From contig NW_002060944.1 of the NCBI RefSeq assembly GCF_000150275.1, forward strand, positions 65,614-129,613: a stretch of DNA of 64,000 nucleotides, read 5' to 3'. Of the stretch, positions 37,058 to 46,582 are shown piece after piece. The position numbers were made by a program, and so were the translations under genes. The notes beneath the pieces were generated by a model. That model ran no database searches and was not told the origin of the DNA. It saw only the letters and a program-made list of their open reading frames with translations. The first letter of the stretch is position 1, and every line of letters begins with the position of its first letter. The stretch is from Trichoplax adhaerens (Eukaryota > Placozoa > Uniplacotomia > Trichoplacea > Trichoplacidae).

Positions 37058-39334
37058 ATGGAAGAAGGCGGTGGTGCAGAAGCAGAAAATCAAGAATGTA
37101 AGTTGAAATTTTATCCTTGGAGGAAGCTTTCCTTCATTAATCAATAGCATAATTTTAAATAACCAGTGGTAAAAGAGAGTAAGTTTGCATGGTAGAATAA
37201 TAGTGGACGCTTTAGATAAAGATTCAGTCCTACGATCAACGTGATAGCAGACTAGCATCGGCTTCAGTGTCGATAATGGACTATTCGTAGCGAGATTGAT
37301 GCAGAATACAGAGTCATAATTGCGTGATCATAGCATGGTTATCATCCAGCACGAATAGCATAGTATACAGTCGTTGCAAAAGAGTTGTAAGAGAGAGTAT
37401 ATCTGAATGAGAGAATAGTGATGGGCGCTTTAGATAAAGATGCAGTCCTACTGTTAGCGTTATAGCAGACTAGCATCTATAAAAAGTAGAATATTTTGCC
37501 TATTAATTAGTAACGTAAATTAAATAGGATATAGTCCTGATGGAGTGATCGTAGAAAGGTCATCATCGATGATGTATAGCATAGTTTACAGTAGTTTGCA
37601 AGAGCAACTGTAATATTAACCTTACTGGTGACTAGCATCAATTTCTACATCAATATTTTACTGTTCGTAACGTCAATAATGTGAAACAGAGAGTGCTCGT
37701 AGTGTGATCGTAGTAAGGTTGCCTTCAAGCCTGAATACCATAGATATAGGATAAAAGTAGTCGTAAGAGAGAGTAAGTTTAAGTAGCGGAATAGTAGTGG
37801 ACTATTTAGATAAAGGTGCAGTTTTCGTTTCAACACTTTACGCGTAGTAATTTGGCATCTACTTCTACGTCACTATTTTAGCTTGTTTGTAACAAATTAT
37901 AAATCATAGCAAGTCCTAATACTTTGATAATGTCGTTAGCGTTGGTTGGGTAATTATAGTAAAGTTAAAATTATCAACGAGCTGCCGTGAATGACATCAA
38001 ATCGGACTATTTTTTTCTTATACATGCTATACCTTTGAATATATATATATTTATATATATATAGATCTAATTCGAAAGAGACTACCTAGATCCTTACCTA
38101 AACGGAAGAATGATGTGTATGTCACACGTAAAACCAATTTTGCTGCTCAAATAAAAAAATGTAGTAAACTCTTGGAATCAGAGTAAGGCTTTTCACGAAT
38201 CTTTCTTTAAAGAAATTACTTACCTTGATAGTACTGTAGACTAAAAGTAATTGTATTGATAGCTCTGTTAAGGATAATATTGGTACATAGAATAGTATCG
38301 AAGCACGACATACGGTTAGCATCAGCAATTGGATAGGTAATAGCTGTACTATCCTAGCGAATTGGCGGACATTGCTGTTGCTACCCTGAATGCCTCCGAT
38401 ACTGTCCATAACCTGATATTAGCCGTAACAGCTCAATCTTTTATTCCTAAAAGTACGACTATAACAACTGCTACATATCTCGTACGCAATTCAACACTTT
38501 TTTGAACCGAAACAGATTTACAGAGATTCATATTCATGGCCTCGGTGCTGCTGTTAATAGAGCCATCAATCTTGCCTTGCAATTAAAATTGACCAGCAGT
38601 GGAGGCTTGGAGGTGAGACGAATTTTTTGTACATTTCCAAATGAATAACAAACACTCTTTGATGAATAATTATGCCTAAAGTAGCTATACCGAACGCTAT
38701 ATGATTACTCATAATTATGCCAACGTCCCATACACTATGAAATGAACTAAAACTGCGCTATAATAAAGCTCAAAGTACAATTATGGAACACATAATTGAT
38801 TATTTTTTGCTGTATAGGTATCTACGACAACATCGACTGTGGAGTTGTTTGACGATTTCGAATCTCTTGATGAGGTATGCTTATGTTTTTGCAGAAGAGC
38901 GCCTTTGATGTTATATCTTACTATACACATACGTAGTAAATATCCAGCTTCCTGTTCTTACAAAACGGGATAATAATGATGTTGTAAGTTACAATTTGTA
39001 ACTGCTGTAATTGATAGCTATCCAGGTTATCCTAGTTAACTAATTATATAATGTTACAGTCATAATCTCATTGATTGCAGTTTGATAGGGAGCTATCGTA
39101 ATACTGTATGATGTACTGTATATCTACAAATGAAAAGATATACAGCTGCCTCTTTATTGCTGTTTTTGCCAATACTACACTAGGCTTGATAATTCTTAGG
39201 TAAGACGAGCGTATACCTAACATCGGGTTGTTTTTATCGTTACATTTTAGACATTACCATCGAAGAAATCTCAATTAAGGCAAAATTCTGCTATACATAT
39301 TAAAGTCTATAAAATTATTAAAGTAGCAAGCTGA
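37058..39334 (+). CDS. POP7: Ribonuclease P/MRP subunit p20, Alba-like (5 exons)
   Basis: Exons: 37058-37097, 38065-38182, 38516-38612, 38818-38874, 39251-39334; phases agree and give 131 aa, against about 140 in vertebrates. Matching segments are RKRLPRSLPKRKNDVYV (exon 2), the Alba signature EIHIHGLGAAVNRAINLALQ (exon 3), TSTVELFDDFESLDE (exon 4) and LRQNSAIHIKVYKI (exon 5). RPP20 pairs with RPP25 and binds the P3 domain of RNase P and MRP RNAs. Exon 3 was started at 38516 to fit the phase-2 donor of exon 2; a second AG just downstream would break the frame. The gene is head to head with BRF2, and its last two exons are duplicated at 45.4-45.9 kb. Confidence 0.93.
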
Positions 39335-40043
39335 AGAAAATTGTCAACGTTTATTTATGCAATTAAGACGTCAACTCTAAGACATAAACTATTTTATTAA
39401 AGGCAGATAGTAAACAATTACTTTGCAGTGTTTCTTAAGGTTAAAGGAATGTTATAGTTTCATTCTGCGAAATTAAAAAGAGTAAAGAAATCATTTCCTA
39501 ATATCAGTTATTACTATTATAGTTATTTTCAACGTTTTTGTTATGTTTTATGGCTGGGAAAAAAGCCTTTCAGTGAAATGAAAAACGAGTACATACAGTA
39601 CAGTATATGAGAGTATCGTTTTACAAATGAAAAAAAAGATGAATGGTATTTTTCTAATTGCTATGGCTATTGCAATTATTTTGAATATTAGTCGCTATTT
39701 TAAGATAGGAATAAGTCTGTCAGCCAATTGAAATACATGTATCGTTCAGCATTTCTAATATAGCTCCTACAACTGCAACTGGAAGTTAAATTTGCAACAC
39801 AGATTATGCAACCCTAGATAATTTTGTACATAGTGTACTGCATGAAGTCATTGCATGCAATTTGTAACTGCAGTAATGAAGGTACTGATTATGTTAACCT
39901 TAGATGGATAAAGTTGTGTTTTTAATAAACTTGGCTCAACAGCAGCTCCTGCATATGTATGTTACACCTACAGCTGCTCTATTGCTGCAATTCATTCTTT
40001 TTTTGTATTAGTCCATCTAGAATACTATCTATCGCTGTAAAAA
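39335..40043. repeat. POP7 downstream segment shared with 45.9-46.56 kb and 52.2-52.6 kb
   Basis: Sequence after the POP7 stop aligns by eye with 45882-46560 and, from about 39530 on, with 52225-52620. Shared words include GTTATGTTTTATGGCTGGGAAA, AAGCCTTTCAGT, GCGAGTATCGTT and TTTCTAAT..AGCTCCTA. No coding frame. Confidence 0.75.
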
Positions 40044-41120
40044 GTGAAGATGTTAACCTTTTATCGTCATAATTTAGCTACCAAAAATAATTTTTATTGA
40101 AATTTGCTATTAGCAATCAAGATTAGTCATTATGAATATAATCATTATCAATTAGTCTTTAAATATCAAGACTTAGTCACTATGAATATCACTAGCTTCG
40201 TAATACCCGTTGTAAAAACGGGCACAGTCGAATCTACCTTTGCTTACCACGCTTCGCCATGCAGATTATGACTTTGTGTTTACTGGGCGTACGCCTGATT
40301 TACACTCCGTAAAAATGTAGTAATTGATGAAATTTTAACTTTCCATGTGCAAAATAGTAATGCCAATCTATCGCAATTGATGATACAGTAGTAGTACAGC
40401 TCTGACAACAGAAAGAGAGGACAGTCTAAATTATATACTCGTATATTGTATATATATATTATCATCTACGCTGGAAAAGAAGTGCAGTACACTACGCACT
40501 CCGAGTATTTTGCTAGACATTTTATTATCACTAGTACAAACTCCCGTCGCTTTGCTGACGGTTTACGAGAATGTATCCATTTGTTAATAATTAACAGATA
40601 GTATTACCATTCGACATTATATATATCCCGGTAATAGCCGGGCACTACTATATTCACAACTATGCTTCTAGAATACTACTTTTCAATGATGCATTCACCG
40701 ATGAAACCTTATTACAGTCTTTGATAATAATTCGGCAATTATAATATCTGCCCTACATATCCTAATGTGAAGAATAATGCTACTGGACAGATTAAAGTTA
40801 TATCAACCATTGCTGAGTAGTAATACTATGATTGAACACTCATTTGCAAGTTTACTTTGTATGATTTTACAACATTTTATTAATATCCGATTACTCTATA
40901 ATGCTGATTAGAATACTATTGATGTATTGCAAAGGAACAATAAAAGTAATATGACAATTACTCCCTTACATATCACAAATTCATAATGCAATAAAATTTA
41001 TTTACTTTATGTTCGGAATTAAAGCATTACATTTTCGTGGCTGCAAAATGTGTTATATAAACTGATATTTGCCTACTCATCTAACTTACTTTATAATTGT
41101 AATTACTTAATAATACTGTC
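40044..41120. mobile_element. ~1.1-kb segment present in one duplicate only, candidate insertion
   Basis: Relative to the copy at 46.56-46.6 kb, this copy carries about 1.1 kb of extra AT-rich sequence between the shared GTATTAG.TCATCTAGAATACT region and the membrane-gene 3' end. It holds short hairpins (CCCGTT/AACGGG at 40206; CCCGG/CCGGG near 40628). I found no transposase frame or clear terminal repeats. It may be an insertion here or a deletion in the other copy. Confidence 0.35.
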
Positions 41121-41143
41121 TATATCAAATAACCAATCATGAT

Positions 41144-41822
41144 TCATACTGCACTTTCTGTAGTAGTAGAAATCTTTCGGCTGAGGTCGTTAGACCTGAT
41201 ATATGAATCACAATCCAAAATATAGCCATCATTACAATCACTTATTGCTTTTCGGACAGTTGGTTCGATATCATTTTTGTTCGTCGACAGTTGACATAAA
41301 TGACCAAATAATTTTAACGCAACAACAATACCAAACTTCAAGTAAAGTCTATAACTGGTGGGTGGCAAAATAAGAATTAAGATGATACATATTATAGCGA
41401 TTATGATGTTGCAGGTGACAGATTTCAGCCGTAAAGCAGTTTCTGGTTCCTCATGATACAAAAAATCATAAAGCGATTTAGGAATTCTGGCAATTTTTTC
41501 ATTATTTTGATAGAAAAATATATTCTTATGCAATAAGTCATTGTTTTTTTCGCGTAAAAGCTTTTCAATAGGTTCTCGCAATACATCTAGCTCCTTGTCG
41601 AAGTTAGTGAAAGTAACATTAACATCATACGTTCCACATGAAGTTTCTTCATATGAATAATTTACCGCTACGTAGGCACTTGAAGTTGGCGGAATGAGTA
41701 AATTCTTTTTCAATAACTCCTCCAATTTTTTCTGGAAATTCGGAATGAACTTCTTTAATATAGTTGGTACATTGACATTTACATTATTGCCGGTTACTTC
41801 GTACTTAATTTCCAATGATCCA
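41144..41822 (-). pseudogene. 5'-truncated copy of the 530-aa membrane-protein gene
   Basis: An open frame of about 223 codons resembles residues 300-530 of the intact gene at 46583-48175: IKYE..., LLIPPTSSAYVAVNYS, FFYQNNEKIARIP and two membrane segments. Homology stops sharply at 41822, the frame has no ATG (first codon TTG), and a stop lies just upstream. The missing N-terminal 300 residues include four predicted membrane spans. It is probably a pseudogene or partial duplication, though the frame itself has stayed open. Confidence 0.7.
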
Positions 41823-41854
41823 CCCTACTGTGTCAGTACATCGTAGTATCATTG

Positions 41855-42010
41855 AACAATGTACTGTACAGTACAGTACGTGTACTGTATCCCTGACTGT
41901 ATTGACTATAGAGCCACGACTCGAAGTCGACTCTGAGTCGGACCAATCGACTCAGGAGTAGTGTATTGTAACCCCATGAGTCGAGTCGAGTCGACCGTGG
42001 CCGATCGCTA
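41855..42010. repeat. Dense palindromic cluster at the duplication breakpoint
   Basis: Directly beyond the truncated paralogue lies GTACTGTACAGTACAGTACG, then a GAGTCG/CGACTC-rich block in which CCACGACTCGAAGTCGACTC (about 41931) and GAGTCGAGTCGAGTCGACC (41980) form an imperfect inverted repeat able to pair over a short spacer. Confidence 0.65.
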
Positions 42011-42676
42011 CTGTAGACTACAGTATAAAGGCCGAAAACGTCGAAATATTATTTTAACTGAGTTTGTCATTTTCTTAATCACTCTTTCTAGCTCAAATTG
42101 ATTTGTGACTTGATAGCATAGCTAAGTTATCTAGTAACCTGGCTCAATGGTCAAAAATTGACAAGCGATTTCAATTGCTTTTATAAGTTTGATACTCGTA
42201 TTTGTTTTCTAAATGTAACGAATATCCCCAGTGTGAATAGCCCAATTCTTTATCTTCTATGCGAAATTCCTCCTGTTTTATTATTAAATTGTTTGATACT
42301 CTGGGAGACTACTGAAGACAGAAAGAGGAACACCTGTAAATGTACACTGCACTAGGTCCATCTTTTGTATATGCCATAATCCCAGATGCTTTCTTTTATA
42401 TATGAACTTTTTTAGGGTTGTTTCGATTTTGAGACCATTTCTCATGCTAACTTGTATATTTCCGTGCTTATTTGCATATAGTCCCATAATCGAAGCAATA
42501 CTAAAAAAAATATCATATATAAAAAGTCTCAAGTCCATTCAGATGAAGTAGCGACGTACAAAATCTGATACGACTAAAAGCAAGATGAGATTACACTATT
42601 AACATTTGATACCGAAAAGTATGACGTAATCTTCCAACATAATGAATTCGATTCTAAAAATAAATAGGCCTTTCAT

Positions 42677-42718
42677 TGGCCAGGCCTGGCCAGGCAATTG
42701 CTATAAAAACGAGAAAAC
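42677..42718 (+). promoter_or_regulatory. 16-bp palindrome and TATA-like box upstream of a repeat-protein frame
   Basis: TGGCCAGGCCTGGCCA (42677-42692) is a perfect palindrome, followed by TATAAAA at 42712-42718. The TATA box is only 31 nt before the ATG at 42743, so a standard start would leave almost no leader. Either translation begins at a later ATG or the box is not used. Confidence 0.35.
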
Positions 42719-42742
42719 TCACGCGAGTAAATTATTTCCGCG

Positions 42743-43342
42743 ATGGGTGTACTAAGGAAGGCACGAAAATTAGTAGATGTTCGCCGACGCTTCAAGATAT
42801 CCTCGGCAATCTTTGATCGCCGAGGATTCAAGAAATCCTATCGTCGTAACCGGGCTCACGTTGCAAAGTTCAATTATCCCGCTAATGGACATGGTCTGTT
42901 TCCTTCGCGCGAACTTGCTATATCATTAACTTATGACTTGATTACACAGTTTAATCAAAGTAGTACTATTTTTCAATTTAATCAAAGTAGCACTATTTTT
43001 CAATGTAATCAAAGTAGCACTATTTTTCAATGTAATCAAAGTAGCACTATTTTTCATTGTAATCAAAGTAGTACTATTTTTCAATTTAATCAAAGTAACA
43101 CTATTTTTCAATTTAATCAAAGTAGCACTATTTTTCAATTTAATCCAAATGGTATCGTTTTTACTAGTTTTTTTTCACCCTATAGTAATTTCGATTCTTT
43201 TATTTCATTTAATAATAATATTTATGATCCTGACCCTGCTATTGGAGGGCAAGAGCCCGTTTTTAGTAATCAGATGTTTCAATTGTATGATCATCCTGTT
43301 GTTACTCATTTTACAAGTACTTTCGTACTGTGGACTGAATAA
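42743..43342 (+). CDS. Uncharacterised 199-aa protein with 9-residue repeats
   Basis: Single open frame, product not recognised. Residues 1-60 are strongly basic (clusters RKARK, VRRRFK, DRRGFKKSYRRNR). Residues 69-131 are seven copies of a 9-residue unit QFNQSSTIF (27-bp DNA repeat) with F/C and Q/H changes, and the C-terminal third is rich in Asn, Phe and Ser. Most repeat changes respect the frame, which mildly supports coding. No signal peptide or membrane span. A shorter rearranged relative lies at 43855-43930. It could be a lineage-specific gene or a relic of a mobile element. Confidence 0.45.
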   Translation: MGVLRKARKLVDVRRRFKISSAIFDRRGFKKSYRRNRAHVAKFNYPANGHGLFPSRELAISLTYDLITQFNQSSTIFQFNQSSTIFQCNQSSTIFQCNQSSTIFHCNQSSTIFQFNQSNTIFQFNQSSTIFQFNPNGIVFTSFFSPYSNFDSFISFNNNIYDPDPAIGGQEPVFSNQMFQLYDHPVVTHFTSTFVLWTE

Positions 43343-44636
43343 AATACCGTCTTTTAATTATTGAATGACTTCGTAATTGATTAACTTTTCTGAACTTCAA
43401 TTAAAAACTATCATCATAGTTTCCTCCACTATCGCAAAGTTATTTCAGTGGTCTTAATTAGTTAAGTATTTCACATTGAAATAGTTATCACATATATAAA
43501 GTAGTCTACCCTTTTCCCCCTACTTCATCCCAAGAATTTGTCTGCCATTTTGATTTTCTTGCCTTTCTATTGCTTTTTTCTGCCATTCGTACAGAACTGA
43601 TATTTCTGTTCTTTCTACACATGGTCATTCTTTACTTTGACGTTACTCTCATACCTATTCCTTAACTGCAATATGCCAGATTAAGATCCCTACTTCCTTT
43701 GGCGGTTTCTAGATGAACATCTGGGAATTGCTTACGTTGCTCAGTAACATTAGATTTACCTTTAGTTGCATAGTAACATTGTAAATGTTTTCTTCCACCT
43801 GTTGGACATTTTTCTTCAGCTACTCTTACCACGCTGAACGTCCATAATAGCTACAATGATCGGCGAGGAACCTAGATAGGTCCTGATCCTGCTATTGGAG
43901 GGCAACGGCCTGTTTTTCGGGATCAAATGCAAGATATAAAATTATAAAATTAGAATTACTGGATGTAAACTTTTACAAGACATTTTTTGAAAATAATGAC
44001 GGCAATTGGCGACGTGTGCCGCTTCATGAATATTGTATAATAATTTTAATTTTTCCCGCCGAATTTTTTCCGCTAATGTTGCCAGGGGCAACGAGTACCG
44101 TGCTGCTAGACCTGTCAGAGAGAGGTTCGGTTCTGAAACAGTGCTGCACAATTTATAATAGACCACTATTATATGGGCGTGGCAAGTCCTCTCAATTGGT
44201 TGAAAGACGTTCTCAGCTATACTGTATTGTGTTGCCTTCAATGTGGCTCCAAGTCCATACAGACAGATCAGTACAACCTTGAGCAATGGCTTTTGATATC
44301 TTGATTACTTTTATCGAAGTATTGAATAATTCTATTTCTTTCAAATTTCGAATACAAACTATCAGTCGCCATTCCATGTACGGTCGCTCCAAACTATTTT
44401 ACAAGTCACGTCGTAATACCGATCTTATAGTCCAGTATACAGTATAGTATAATGTCTATTTTTTTAAACATTAAACCTAATTAAACAAAACTTAGCGAAG
44501 ATGGCTGGGTTGCAATCAAGATTTAACTTCAATCTACTACTACGGACTATTAGTCTTCGAAGTCCCCAGTACTGTATAGCAATATTATTATTTTTGCATT
44601 AGATATTTAAATAAAAGTATAAATGAAATGTAGTGC
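43343..44636. other. Spacer with a rearranged fragment of the repeat-protein gene
   Basis: At 43855-43930, GATCGGCGAGGAACC and then GATCCTGCTATTGGAGGGCAA reproduce pieces of the upstream gene (near 42815 and 43226) brought together without the repeats between. A minus-strand frame at 43942-44286 is discussed under rejected items. Nothing else is recognised. Confidence 0.5.
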
Positions 44637-45290
44637 TATCTTTAAAACCAAAGATGTACCGTTGAAAGACGTAACATTACTGAATGTAGAATTCCACCCA
44701 CTATCTGGTACAGTGTTTGTATCTTGTCACATGCTGGTGCTGTTGAGTCAAGAATTGTACCAAGTTTTTCATATTTCTTTAGCAGATCTAATGGTATACA
44801 GTACTCTGCGTGGTTATAACTTCTGTGCAAGTTTACCTCTTAAAAGTCCGTGAGTATACTTTGTGCTGTTGATATACCTGGCTGCAGCTAGAGTGACCAG
44901 ATTTTGATGCAGCATGTGTTGGTATACCTGCACACTATCTGATTGACTTGGTACTAGGCCAACGTAAGGTTACCCTAATATTATCATAGCTTATCCTTTA
45001 ATAAGATAATAGCAGGTTTAAAATTATAGTTCTGACTGATATCTTACGCTCTTCATGTTTAACTTATATCTGTGTCTTCGCATGTAAAACGTCAGTCTAG
45101 ATCTACACGCATACTTGGCNNNNNNNNNNNNNNNNNNNNNNNNNNNNNNNNNNNNNNNNNNNNNNNNNNNNNNNNNNNNNNNNGATATTAAGCGTGTAGC
45201 TAGACGTTTCTCGAACTGTCTCATGAATTCGCCACTGTAACCTGACGGTCTATTTGTAAACTTATTGGTTATTATATCTCTTTATCGTTT
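44637..45290. repeat. Copy of gasdermin-gene flanking sequence, interrupted by an assembly gap
   Basis: 44640-44890 matches part of gasdermin intron 1 (about 60567-60795), with GATCTAATGGT, AGTTTACCTCTT and CTTGCTGCAGCTAGAGTGA-like words. 45184-45290 matches sequence 3' of the gasdermin gene (61960-62115), with TAGCTAG.CGTTTCT and CTACTGTAACCTGACGGTC-like words. Gasdermin exons 2-3, which sit between these in the parent, are not visible here. A 76-codon frame at 44623-44853 overlaps the copy; I do not recognise it. Confidence 0.65.
45120..45183. other. Assembly gap (64 N)
   Basis: Run of N inside the gasdermin-flank copy. True length and content are unknown. Confidence 0.99.
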
Positions 45291-45411
45291 CTTTAGAACT
45301 ATATCTACACCATAGACACTATGAGATGAACTGAAATTATGCTATAATAAAGCTAAAAAGTGTAGGTATTGAATATATAATTGAATAGATATAATTACTT
45401 TTACTTCATAG

Positions 45412-45881
45412 GCATCTACTACATCATCGACTGTGGAATTGTTTAACGATTTCCAATCTCTGGATGAGGTAGATAGATGTTTATTGCTCAGCACATTGAT
45501 ATCATACCTTACTATGTACATACCTAGTAATTATCTGATTCTTGTTCTTACAAAGTGGATAGCATATAGCTGTTCAGGCTACTCTAGTTAACTAATCATA
45601 TAATGTTACAGTCATGATCTCATTGATTACAGTTTTGTAGAAAGATATCGTAATTTGATGTGCGTATATCTACAAATGAAAGATATCCAGCTGCTACATC
45701 ATTTACTATTTTTCCCAATACGACAGTAGACTTGATAATTCTTAGGCAATACGAGCGTATACCTATCTTTGCAATATTGTTATCATTACTTAGAGACATT
45801 ACCATGGAAGAAATTTCAATTAACATAAAATCTCGCTATTCGCATTAAAGTCTTTAAAGCTACTAAAGTGACAAGCTGAAA
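45412..45881 (+). pseudogene. POP7 pseudogene (copies of exons 4 and 5)
   Basis: 45412-45468 matches POP7 exon 4 (ASTTSSTVELFNDFQSLDE), with AG acceptor and GT donor kept. The exon-5 copy starts near 45796, but substitutions give a stop after ten codons (TAA at 45826). Exons 1-3 are absent; the upstream flank is gasdermin-derived sequence instead. Not a functional RPP20. Confidence 0.88.
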
Positions 45882-46582
45882 GAAATTATCAATGTTTATT
45901 TTTACAATTGAGAGGCCAAATTCTAAGACAAACTATTTTATTTAAAGAAGATAATAAAAAATTGCTTTACAAAATTTCTGAAGTAAATGTTATAGTTTGA
46001 TTCTGCAAAATCGAAAAGAGTTAAGAGATTATTTCCTAATATTGGTTGTTAATCTTATAGTTATTTTTAATGTTCGTTATGTTTTATGACTGGGAAAAGC
46101 CTCTTAGTAAATCAAAATATATACAGTATATGCGAGTATCGTTCCACAAATGAAAAAGATGGAAAGATTATTTCCTAACTGCTATGACTATTGTAATTAA
46201 TCATTTTCAAAAATAGTTGCTATATTAAGACAGGAATAGGCCTATCAGTCAATTGAAATACAGGTTTAGTTCACCATTTCTAATAAAGCTCTTAAAACCT
46301 ACAATTGGAGTTTCAATTTGTAACATGTTATGCAACCTTAGATAATTACATAGAGTACTTTACGAAGTTAACGCATATAATTTGGCACTAATGAAAAACG
46401 AACGTATTAACTATGACAAACTTAGCTGGACAAGGTTGTATTTCGATAAACTTGTCTTAAAATAAGTAAAGGAGTAGCAGTTCCTGTTTATGTGTTTTAT
46501 ACCAACCGCTGCTTCACTGCTACATTGCTGCAATTCACATTTGTATTAGTTCATCTAGAATACTGTATACCTCTATAGGAGG

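Noticed and set aside
42926-43138. Minus-strand repetitive frame with LKNSTTLIK-like units
   Set aside because: Antisense reading of the 27-bp repeat; the plus-strand frame is longer and has an ATG and upstream elements.
43942-44286. Minus-strand frame with LTGLAARYSLPLATLAEKI, reminiscent of a winged-helix segment of UFL1
   Set aside because: Isolated, no ATG, no flanking exons, and only a short stretch resembles the family; more likely chance or an old fragment.
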